Shown here in pieces: positions 1 to 4,922 of a stretch of 5,333 nucleotides of DNA. Source of the DNA: an uncultured Bifidobacterium sp. Its GTDB lineage: Bacteria; Actinomycetota; Actinomycetes; Actinomycetales; Bifidobacteriaceae. Below the pieces are notes generated by a model. The model saw nothing but the letters and a program-made list of their open reading frames with translations. It ran no database searches and had not been told where the DNA came from. Every line of letters begins with the position of its first letter. The first letter of the stretch is position 1. The position numbers and the translations under genes are program-made. The stretch spans positions 1-5,333 of the forward strand of contig CALEGL010000242.1 of assembly GCA_937876495.1 (NCBI GenBank). Direction: 5' to 3'.

Positions 1-17
1 AGGTGTATAAGAGACGG
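1..17. other. Probable Tn5/Nextera mosaic-end adapter remnant
   Basis: The first 17 bases match the last 17 bases of the 19-base hyperactive Tn5 mosaic end (AGATGTGTATAAGAGACAG) at 15 of 17 positions, including an unbroken TGTATAAGAGAC core at 4-15. The match ends exactly at the window edge. Just after it a reading frame resumes that looks like the end of an ABC ATPase gene; within the match that frame has a stop (TAA at 8-10). The simplest reading is untrimmed library adapter with two base errors, not genomic sequence. A chance match or a natural Tn5-like end is possible but less likely, because no transposase or second end is visible. Confidence 0.8.
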
Positions 18-19
18 CG

Positions 20-55
20 GTGAACCCGAGCCATCTGAGGGTGGTGGAGGGATGA
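20..55 (+). CDS. potA: 3' end of an upstream gene, probably the polyamine ABC transporter ATPase (partial)
   Basis: From base 20 the frame reads V-N-P-S-H-L-R-V-V-E-G and stops at TGA 53-55. The stop overlaps the ATG of the first permease (52-54) as ATGA, the classic arrangement of translationally coupled genes. PotA/FbpC-type ATPases often end in a TOBE domain with a final strand resembling 'W-x-P-E-H-L-x-V-V', which this tail resembles, and an ATPase is the component missing from the transporter encoded downstream. The identification rests on 11 residues, the overlap and the context, so it is inference. Upstream of base 18 the sequence looks like adapter, so the rest of the gene is cut off. 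Confidence 0.5.
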   Translation: MNPSHLRVVEG

Positions 56-1011
56 GCGCGCCGGATCCACGGAGCGGGTCGACGCGGACGACCCTGCGCT
101 CGCTGTTCGCCCCGTCGGGCCATGTCCGTCCCGGCATGCTCGGCCACTGGTACGCGCTGCCGGCCATCCTCATCGGCCTGCTGTTCACGCTGGGACCGGT
201 GTGTGTCATCGTTGCGTTCTCCTTCATGAGCCGTCCCGAGACCGGCGGCGGCGTCCTCTTCCGCTTCAGTACCAAGGGATATGAGAGGCTGCTGTTCCGC
301 ACCGACTTCTTCGGGCGCAGGGTCTTCGACGCCCGGTATCTCGTCGTGTTCGGGACGTCCCTGGTGCAGGCGCTGATCACCACGGCGGCGTGCGTCGTCC
401 TGGCGTTCTTCATCGCCCTGTGGATGTCCATGCAGAGGGAGCGCGTCCAGCGCATCCTCGTCCTGCTGGTGACCATCCCCTTCTGGACGAACCTGCTCGT
501 GCGCACCTATGCGTGGATGCTCATCCTCAATGAGAACGGGCCCGTCAACGCGTTGTCCCGGGCTCTGGGCCTCGGCACGAGACAGCTGCTGTACACGCCG
601 TTCGCCTCGGCCGTCGGCCTGATCTACACCTTCCTGCCGTTCGCCATCCTGCCCATGTACTCGACGCTGTCCGGATTCGACTTCCGTCTCGTCGAGGCCG
701 CGTACGACCTCGGGGCGCGCAAGCTCACCGTGATGCGTCGGATCATCGTCCGCGCGGCGATGCCGGGGGTCATGTCGGCTGTGGCGCTGTGCTTCATCCC
801 GGCGTTCGGCTCGTACGTCCAGCCGGTGCTCCTCGGAGGCGGACGCGTCCTCATGATGGGCAACCTCATCGCCTCCCAGTTCTCCCAGTCGCGCAACTGG
901 CCCTTCGGCGCGGCGCTGTCGACGGTGATTCTGGCGGTCACGCTGGCGTGCGGACTCGTCGCGACGCTGGTGGGCGGACGGGCCTCGAGAAAGGCAGGGC
1001 GGTTGATGTGA
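52..1011 (+). CDS. potB: Polyamine-type ABC transporter permease, PotB-like
   Basis: This is an inner-membrane permease subunit of a spermidine/putrescine-type importer. The 319-residue protein is slightly longer than typical PotB because of an approximately 33-residue hydrophilic N-terminus. About six hydrophobic segments are visible, near residues 35-58, 96-122, 135-157, 184-205, 240-260 and 287-308. The ATPase-contacting EAA loop is clear at 215-222 (E-A-A-Y-D-L-G-A), followed by the R-R-I-I-V-R-A-A-M-P stretch usual in this family. The segment around 249-264 (P-A-F-G-S-Y-V-Q-P-V-L-L-G-G-G) matches the PotB signature region 'IPA-G-x-(Y/F)-x-x-P-x-L-L-G-G'. The ATG at 52 is preceded by GAGGGTGG (37-44) at a 7-base spacing and overlaps the stop of the upstream gene. 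The stop overlaps the GTG start proposed for the next permease, so the genes are probably co-transcribed. The ligand (putrescine, spermidine or GABA) cannot be read from the permease. Confidence 0.93.
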   Translation: MSAPDPRSGSTRTTLRSLFAPSGHVRPGMLGHWYALPAILIGLLFTLGPVCVIVAFSFMSRPETGGGVLFRFSTKGYERLLFRTDFFGRRVFDARYLVVFGTSLVQALITTAACVVLAFFIALWMSMQRERVQRILVLLVTIPFWTNLLVRTYAWMLILNENGPVNALSRALGLGTRQLLYTPFASAVGLIYTFLPFAILPMYSTLSGFDFRLVEAAYDLGARKLTVMRRIIVRAAMPGVMSAVALCFIPAFGSYVQPVLLGGGRVLMMGNLIASQFSQSRNWPFGAALSTVILAVTLACGLVATLVGGRASRKAGRLM

Positions 1012-1991
1012 GCAGGGATGATGCCATGGATGTGCAGGCGATGCGGACCGCGGCGGATCCCGTCCCGACCGTGCGGGACGGCTCCTCCGCCACGGCCGAT
1101 TCCGGATCGATGCGGGTCTGGCCCCGGCAGGAGGGTCCCGTGCATATGCCCCGGGAGCTCGCAGGCCGCCGCCCTCCCCGTCCGCCGAGCACACGGCGCT
1201 CCGGCCGTGCGGTGAACTCGCTGCGACGGCTTCCCGGCGTGGCTCCCATCAGCGTGCTGGTGCTTCTCTTCCTGTACCTGCCGATGCTCATGGTCGTGGC
1301 CTTCGCCTTCAACGGCGGCAACCAGGCGCTGCTGTGGAAGGGGTTCTCGCTGCGATGGTTCGCGAAGGTCTTCGCCGACGACTCCATCATCTCGGCCACT
1401 CTCACATCCCTGGAGGTGGCCACACTGGCGATGGCGTTCTCGACACTGATCGGCGTGATGTTCGTCCTCGCGGCGGATGATATGTCGCGCGCCGGGTCCG
1501 TGGTCGCCTCGGCGCTGATCAACGCCTCGCTGATCATCCCGGAGGTGGTCCTCGGAATCGCCACCATGGGGTTCATCCGGCTGCTGGGGATGTCCCCCGG
1601 CTTCGTCCCCCTGGTGCTGGCGCATACGACCTTCTGTGTGCCCTTCGTGGTGATGCCGCTGCGCGCGCGTCTGCAGTCCATCGACCGTTCGTGCTTCGAG
1701 GCGGCCGCCGACCTGGGGGCGACTCGCATGAGGACGGTGCTGCGGGTCACGCTTCCGTTGCTCGCCCCGGCCATCGTGTCGGGCGCCCTCATGGCCTTCG
1801 TCATCTCGATGGACGACTTCATGATCTCGAACTTCCTGACGTCCGCCGGCACCACGACGCTGCCGATCTACATCTTCTCCCTGATTCGCAAGGGAGTGAA
1901 CCCCAGCGTCAACGTCGTCGCCACCCTGCTTCTGCTGATGGCGGTCGTGGTGACGGTGGCGTCCACCCTGCTGACGGACAGACGCAAATGA
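1008..1991 (+). CDS. potC: Polyamine-type ABC transporter permease, PotC-like (start uncertain)
   Basis: This is the second permease of the importer and pairs with the PotB-like subunit. Counting from the internal ATG at 1146 (281 residues), the EAA loop lies at 185-192 (E-A-A-A-D-L-G-A), followed by V-T-L-P-L-L-A-P at 201-208. The PotC-type signature S-M-D-D-F-M-I-S-N-F is at 221-230, with T-T-L-P-I-Y-I-F-S-L-I-R-K-G-V-N-P at 237-253. Hydrophobic segments match a six-helix permease. Two starts are plausible. GTG 1008 overlaps the potB stop as GTGA and gives 327 residues with a 46-residue extension; that stretch keeps high GC3 (roughly 83%) like coding sequence, so I list it. ATG 1146 has a near-perfect AGGAGGG at 1129-1135 and gives a length nearer E. 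coli PotC (about 264). ATG 1026 is a third option. The function is firm, the start is not. Confidence 0.92.
   Translation: MSRDDAMDVQAMRTAADPVPTVRDGSSATADSGSMRVWPRQEGPVHMPRELAGRRPPRPPSTRRSGRAVNSLRRLPGVAPISVLVLLFLYLPMLMVVAFAFNGGNQALLWKGFSLRWFAKVFADDSIISATLTSLEVATLAMAFSTLIGVMFVLAADDMSRAGSVVASALINASLIIPEVVLGIATMGFIRLLGMSPGFVPLVLAHTTFCVPFVVMPLRARLQSIDRSCFEAAADLGATRMRTVLRVTLPLLAPAIVSGALMAFVISMDDFMISNFLTSAGTTTLPIYIFSLIRKGVNPSVNVVATLLLLMAVVVTVASTLLTDRRK
1129..1135 (+). promoter_or_regulatory. Strong internal Shine-Dalgarno sequence inside the potC-like frame
   Basis: AGGAGGG lies 10 bases before an in-frame ATG (1146) and 4 bases before an in-frame GTG (1140). It is the strongest ribosome-binding site in the window. 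It may mark the true start of the second permease, which would leave a roughly 134-base gap after potB, or a second internal start that yields a shorter form. Confidence 0.5.
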
Positions 1992-2000
1992 GGGGGCGGC

Positions 2001-2108
2001 ATGGATACGCATGCAATGACCGACGGAACGGAATCGCAGGAAGCCGACGCACGGACGACGGGGATCCGCGGACGGGCGTGCGGCCATGACATGGGGAGGC
2101 TTGGATGA
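2001..2108 (+). CDS. Possible 35-codon ORF between the permease and binding-protein genes
   Basis: An ATG at 2001 follows AGGGGG (1991-1996) at a 4-base spacing and opens a 35-codon frame. Its TGA (2106-2108) overlaps the ATG of the binding-protein gene as ATGA. The peptide is hydrophilic (starts M-D-T-H-A-M-T-D-G-T), has no membrane segment or recognisable motif, and its GC3 (about 69%) is lower than in the flanking genes. It could be a leader whose translation couples permease and binding-protein synthesis, or an accident of a GC-rich spacer. The binding-protein gene has its own good ribosome site (2093-2099), so coupling is not needed. Apart from this ORF the 113-base spacer holds nothing I recognise. 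Confidence 0.2.
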   Translation: MDTHAMTDGTESQEADARTTGIRGRACGHDMGRLG

Positions 2109-3250
2109 CACGGACGACATGGACGACGCGCGCAGCGCGGACGATGACGCGGATCGCGGCGCTGGCGCTCGGCCTCTGCGCTCTGGCCGGCGCATCCGCC
2201 TGCAGCGGGGGCATCAGCGATTCGGTGGCGGGCTCGGGATCCACCGACGCCACGGGAACCTACGTGAGGACCACGGGAGGCGTGCTGCACGTCTACACCT
2301 GGGCGGGATATCTGCCCGACGACGTCATTGCCGCCTATGAGAAGGACACGGGCACCAAGGTCACCGTGGACACCTTCGACAGCAACGAGTCCCTCGAGGC
2401 GAAGATGCAGTCGACCGGCGGGAAGGGCTACGACATCATCATGCCCAGCGACTACATGGTGAAGCAGATGATCTCCGAGGGCCTGCTGATGAAGTTCGAC
2501 GCCACGAGCCTGCCCAACGCCTCGAACATCAAATCCGACTTCGCCGACCCGTACTACGACCCGGGGCTCGAGTACTCGGCTCCCTACATCGTCGGATACA
2601 CCGGCTTCGTCTATGATTCCACCGCCGTCTCCGCATCCGCCGCCCCCACCTCGTGGAAGACCTTCTTCGCCGCGGCGGGCAGTCTGGGCTCCTCGCAGAT
2701 GCTCGACGACCAGGTGGAGGTCACCAACGCCGCGCTCAGGGCCGTGGGCTACGACCAGTGCACGACCAGGCCGATCGCGTACGAGAAGGCCAGCCGGCTG
2801 CTGTCCTCCTACCGCAGCCGGGTGGGGGTGATCAGTTCGGAGGGCGTGGCCGACCGGCTGGCCTCGGGCGAGCAGAAGATCGGCATGGCGTGGAGCTATG
2901 ACGCGCATCAGGCGATCGTCTCAAATCCGAACCTGAGATTCGTGTATCCCACGGACGGCACCACGAGATTCGTCGACAACATGGCGATATCCCGCGGAGC
3001 CTCGAACATCGGACAGGCGAAGACCTTCATCAACTGGATGCTCGATCCGAAGAACAAGGTCAAGGTCGAGGAGTCGGCCGGGGCCGGAAGCGTCCTCAAG
3101 GGAGGCGACGAGCTGCTTCCCGCGGCGATGAGGAAGGACAACTCCGTCGTCCCCTCGGCGGCGGAGAAGCGCACTCTGAGGACTGAGCGGTCCTGCACGA
3201 ACTCGATCAACGACTTCTACACGGAGCTCTATGAGGACTTCCGACGGTGA
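2105..3250 (+). CDS. potD: Polyamine-type ABC transporter substrate-binding lipoprotein, PotD-like
   Basis: This is the membrane-anchored extracytoplasmic receptor of the importer. The 381-residue precursor has an Arg/Thr-rich n-region, a hydrophobic core at about 17-29 and a lipobox-like A-G-A-S-A-C ending at Cys33, so it is probably a lipoprotein; Ala at -3 is allowed but not ideal. The mature part matches the PotD/PotF fold: V-Y-T-W-A-G-Y-L-P at 63-71, D-I-I-M-P-S-D-Y at 110-117, L-D-D-Q-V-E-V at 200-206, G-M-A-W at 260-263 and F-V-D-N-M-A-I at 289-295. Compared from memory with E. coli PotD, W66, Y69, S115, Y117, D201, E205, W263 and D291 fall on polyamine-contacting positions. Phe289 replaces a Trp, and the C-terminal Tyr and Gln contacts appear absent. 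The ATG at 2105 has GGGGAGG (2093-2099) 5 bases upstream; ATG 2144 would keep the signal peptide but lacks a good site. The exact ligand is open. Confidence 0.92.
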   Translation: MTRTTWTTRAARTMTRIAALALGLCALAGASACSGGISDSVAGSGSTDATGTYVRTTGGVLHVYTWAGYLPDDVIAAYEKDTGTKVTVDTFDSNESLEAKMQSTGGKGYDIIMPSDYMVKQMISEGLLMKFDATSLPNASNIKSDFADPYYDPGLEYSAPYIVGYTGFVYDSTAVSASAAPTSWKTFFAAAGSLGSSQMLDDQVEVTNAALRAVGYDQCTTRPIAYEKASRLLSSYRSRVGVISSEGVADRLASGEQKIGMAWSYDAHQAIVSNPNLRFVYPTDGTTRFVDNMAISRGASNIGQAKTFINWMLDPKNKVKVEESAGAGSVLKGGDELLPAAMRKDNSVVPSAAEKRTLRTERSCTNSINDFYTELYEDFRR

Positions 3251-3265
3251 CTTGCACCGGGAGAG

Positions 3266-3288
3266 GACAGGGGTCGGATCCGACTGTC
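3266..3288 (+). terminator. Weak stem-loop after the binding-protein gene, no U-tract
   Basis: Sixteen bases after the potD stop, GACAG (3266-3270) can pair with CTGTC (3284-3288). They enclose a GGG bulge and a short TCG/CGA stem with a GATC loop; the core GTCGGATCCGAC (3273-3284) is a perfect palindrome. No run of T follows, so it does not look like a standard intrinsic terminator. It could be a 3' end-stabilising hairpin or a binding site. Transport transcripts may well read through into the next gene. Confidence 0.25.
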
Positions 3289-3307
3289 GTGGCGGATTCC
3301 CAATCAT

Positions 3308-3346
3308 ACAACGAATATCGTGATATATAGTCGTAATGACAACGAA
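3308..3346 (+). repeat. Direct repeat ACAACGAA, two copies 31 bp apart
   Basis: ACAACGAA occurs at 3308-3315 and 3339-3346, a period of 31 bases or about three helical turns. A partial third copy (ACGAAT) is at 3381-3386. The copies lie upstream of and around the expected -35 position, where an activator or repressor would act. In an AT-rich block some short repeats arise by chance, so this is a moderate claim. Confidence 0.35.
3311..3334. promoter_or_regulatory. Upstream dyad (candidate second operator)
   Basis: ATATC (3315-3319) and GATAT (3322-3326) form a perfect inverted repeat around GT. This core sits inside a wider imperfect palindrome, with ACGAATAT (3311-3318) against ATAGTCGT (3327-3334) matching at 7 of 8 positions. 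Its centre is 43 bases from that of the downstream dyad, close to four helical turns, so two bound dimers could lie on the same DNA face. Confidence 0.4.
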
Positions 3347-3355
3347 ATAATAGAA

Positions 3356-3371
3356 TGATTATCTATAATCA
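3356..3371. promoter_or_regulatory. Perfect 16-bp inverted repeat overlapping the -10 (candidate operator)
   Basis: TGATTAT (3356-3362) and ATAATCA (3365-3371) are exact reverse complements separated by CT. The dyad covers the whole TATAAT box, so a dimeric repressor bound here would block RNA polymerase. The size and symmetry suit GntR-, TetR- or similar helix-turn-helix dimers, but the sequence alone does not show which family. Confidence 0.5.
3364..3369 (+). promoter_or_regulatory. Candidate -10 element of the aminotransferase promoter
   Basis: TATAAT is a perfect match to the primary sigma -10. The sequence at a 17-base spacing (AACGAA, 3341-3346) is a poor -35; the best -35-like hexamer, ATGACA (3336-3341), sits 22 bases away, which is too far. 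No TGn extension is present. A start near 3376 would give a leader of about 50 bases. A good -10 with a weak -35 fits an activator-dependent or tightly repressed promoter, which is an inference. Confidence 0.5.
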
Positions 3372-3416
3372 CAACTAGTTACGAATCTCTTTCCGTGAAA
3401 TGCGGGAGGAGCGGCA

Positions 3417-3422
3417 AAGGAG
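3417..3422 (+). promoter_or_regulatory. Ribosome-binding site that fixes the aminotransferase start
   Basis: AAGGAG lies 5 bases before ATG 3428. An in-frame ATG at 3395 would add 11 residues (M-K-C-G-R-S-G-K-G-E-T) encoded by the leader and ribosome site itself, so 3428 is preferred. Confidence 0.8.
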
Positions 3423-3427
3423 AGACC

Positions 3428-4831
3428 ATGACGCAGACCGCGACGCGAGGCGAATCCACGCGAACCATCGATCCGACGAGGCTGAAGGAGCTCACCGCGA
3501 AGGAGGGGGAGATCCTCGACGCGAAGCTCAGCCGGTCCCATGAGATGTACGACAAGGCGCGCGAGCATCTGTGCAACGGCGTCGCCTCGTCCTACCAGCT
3601 GAGGGATCCGTGGCCGATCTACGTCGACCATGGCGAGGGCTCGCGCATCTGGGACGTGGACGGCAACGAGTACTACGACTTCCACAACGGGTTCGGTGCG
3701 ATGGTCCAGGGGCACGCCAACCCGATCATCGGCGAGGCCGTCAACAAGCGTTTCGCCAAGGGCACCCATTTCGCCCTTCCCGACGAGGACGACTTCGTCG
3801 TCGCCGACGAGCTCTCCAAGCGCTTCGGACTGCCCAAGTGGCGCTACACGAATTCGGGCTCCGAGTCCACGATGGACGCCATCCGCATCGCCCGCGCCTA
3901 CACGCATCGCGACCCCATCATGAAGGTCTTCGGCTCCTACCACGGCCATCATGACGCCGTGATGATTTCCATCGCCGAGGACTACGACAAGATCGGCGAC
4001 CGCTTCCACCTGAAGTCCCTGCCCTACGGAGCGGGCATCCCCAAGGCCATCGTGCCCCTCACCGTCCCGGTGCCGTTCAACGACGCCGAGGCGCTCGAGC
4101 ATCGCATCGTAGAGATGGAGGGCGAGGGCAATGCGCCGGCCTGCCTCATCATGGAGGCCTGCCTGATGAACATGTCCATCGTGCCTCCGGAGCCCGGATA
4201 CCTCGAGAAGGTCCGGGAGATCACCCGACGCCACGGCATGGTGCTCATCTTCGACGAGGTCAAGACCGGTCTGACCATCGGACCAGGCGGAGCCACGAAG
4301 CTCTTCGGCGTCACGCCCGACATGGTGACCATGGCCAAGGCGCTTGGCGGCGGTCTGCCGATGGGCGCCATCGGCGGCACGGACGAGGTCATGAGCGTCG
4401 TCGAAAGCGGCGAGGTGTACCAGGTCGGCACCTACAGCGGCAACCCCCTGTGCGTCGCCGCCGCACGCGCGAACCTCGAGAGGGTCCTCACGCCCGCGGC
4501 CTACGAGCATTTCGACCATCTCAACAGGCGTCTTATGGACGGCTGCACCGAGGTCGTCCGCAAGTACGGGTTCCCCGGATACGCCATCGGGTTCGGCGCC
4601 AAGGGGTGCGTGACGTTCTCCCCGCACAGGATCGTCGACTACGTGACGTTCCGCCAGGGGCAGCGCGCGGACCTCAACAAGCTGTGCTGGCTGTACGCCA
4701 TGAACCGCGGCGTGTTCATGACCCCGGGTCGCGAGGAGGAGTGGACGCTGTCCGTCGCCCACGACTATGCCGCCTGCGACGCGTACATCAACGCCTTCGC
4801 CGAGATGGCGCACGACCTCATGGCCGACTGA
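3428..4831 (+). CDS. Class III PLP-dependent aminotransferase, glutamate-1-semialdehyde aminomutase-like
   Basis: This is a cytoplasmic fold-type I PLP enzyme of 467 residues. Family landmarks are W-D-V-D-G-N-E-Y at 75-82, N-S-G-S-E-S-T-M-D-A-I-R at 142-153, Y-H-G-H-H-D at 171-176, L-I-F-D-E-V-K-T-G at 273-281 (Asp276 should contact the PLP pyridine nitrogen), M-A-K-A-L-G-G-G at 302-309 (Lys304 should form the Schiff base) and V-G-T-Y-S-G-N-P at 333-340 (phosphate contact at Thr335). The pattern is closer to HemL-type aminomutase relatives than to classical GabT. Its setting between a Pot-type importer and an aldehyde dehydrogenase argues for a catabolic role, transferring the amino group of an omega-amino acid or diamine, over haem synthesis. 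All key residues look intact. It probably has its own promoter in the AT-rich region and shares a transcript with the dehydrogenase 91 bases downstream. Substrate not determined. Confidence 0.9.
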   Translation: MTQTATRGESTRTIDPTRLKELTAKEGEILDAKLSRSHEMYDKAREHLCNGVASSYQLRDPWPIYVDHGEGSRIWDVDGNEYYDFHNGFGAMVQGHANPIIGEAVNKRFAKGTHFALPDEDDFVVADELSKRFGLPKWRYTNSGSESTMDAIRIARAYTHRDPIMKVFGSYHGHHDAVMISIAEDYDKIGDRFHLKSLPYGAGIPKAIVPLTVPVPFNDAEALEHRIVEMEGEGNAPACLIMEACLMNMSIVPPEPGYLEKVREITRRHGMVLIFDEVKTGLTIGPGGATKLFGVTPDMVTMAKALGGGLPMGAIGGTDEVMSVVESGEVYQVGTYSGNPLCVAAARANLERVLTPAAYEHFDHLNRRLMDGCTEVVRKYGFPGYAIGFGAKGCVTFSPHRIVDYVTFRQGQRADLNKLCWLYAMNRGVFMTPGREEEWTLSVAHDYAACDAYINAFAEMAHDLMAD

Positions 4832-4841
4832 GACGGCAATG

Positions 4842-4868
4842 GGTCCGGGTCCCCCGGCGGCCCGGGCC
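4842..4868 (+). other. Strong GC-rich hairpin between aminotransferase and dehydrogenase genes
   Basis: GGTCCGGG (4842-4849) can pair with CCCGGGCC (4861-4868) over 8 base pairs with one G-U, around an 11-base loop; G-U pairs could extend it by one on each side. No T-run follows, so it is unlikely to be an intrinsic terminator. It could stabilise the upstream message or set the expression ratio of the two enzymes. Translation of the dehydrogenase starts 54 bases after it. Confidence 0.4.
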
Positions 4869-4922
4869 TGGTCGGATCGGATGGACGGACACGCGAGAAT
4901 CACGAAGGAAAGGACGGCTTCC

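Larger units (their letters stand above)
3301..3390 (+). promoter_or_regulatory. AT-rich regulatory region upstream of the aminotransferase gene
   Basis: These 90 bases contain 26 G/C (about 29%) in a window otherwise near 64%. They hold a consensus -10, two inverted repeats with 2-base centres, an 8-base direct repeat and a perfect AACTAGTT (3373-3380) near the expected transcript start. All flanking genes point the same way, so the block most likely serves the aminotransferase and dehydrogenase genes. Composition and dyads suggest control by a DNA-binding regulator, but no regulator gene is in the window to identify it. Confidence 0.7.

Noticed and set aside
1..17. Possible natural Tn5-like insertion-sequence end
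   Set aside because: No transposase, second end or target duplication is visible, and the match sits exactly at the window edge, so library adapter is the simpler explanation.
2108..2155. GGACGA-rich near-repeats at the start of the binding-protein gene
   Set aside because: The units are irregular and encode a Thr/Arg-rich n-region of a signal peptide; they are compositional, with no clear repeat array.
624..2195. Long minus-strand open frame opposite the two permease genes
   Set aside because: Its translation is low-complexity (Arg/His/Asp/Gly-rich) and it lies across two clear permease genes, so it is a codon-bias shadow.
3266..3288. Intrinsic terminator for the transporter operon
   Set aside because: The stem is short and bulged and no T-run follows. 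It is kept only as a low-confidence structure.
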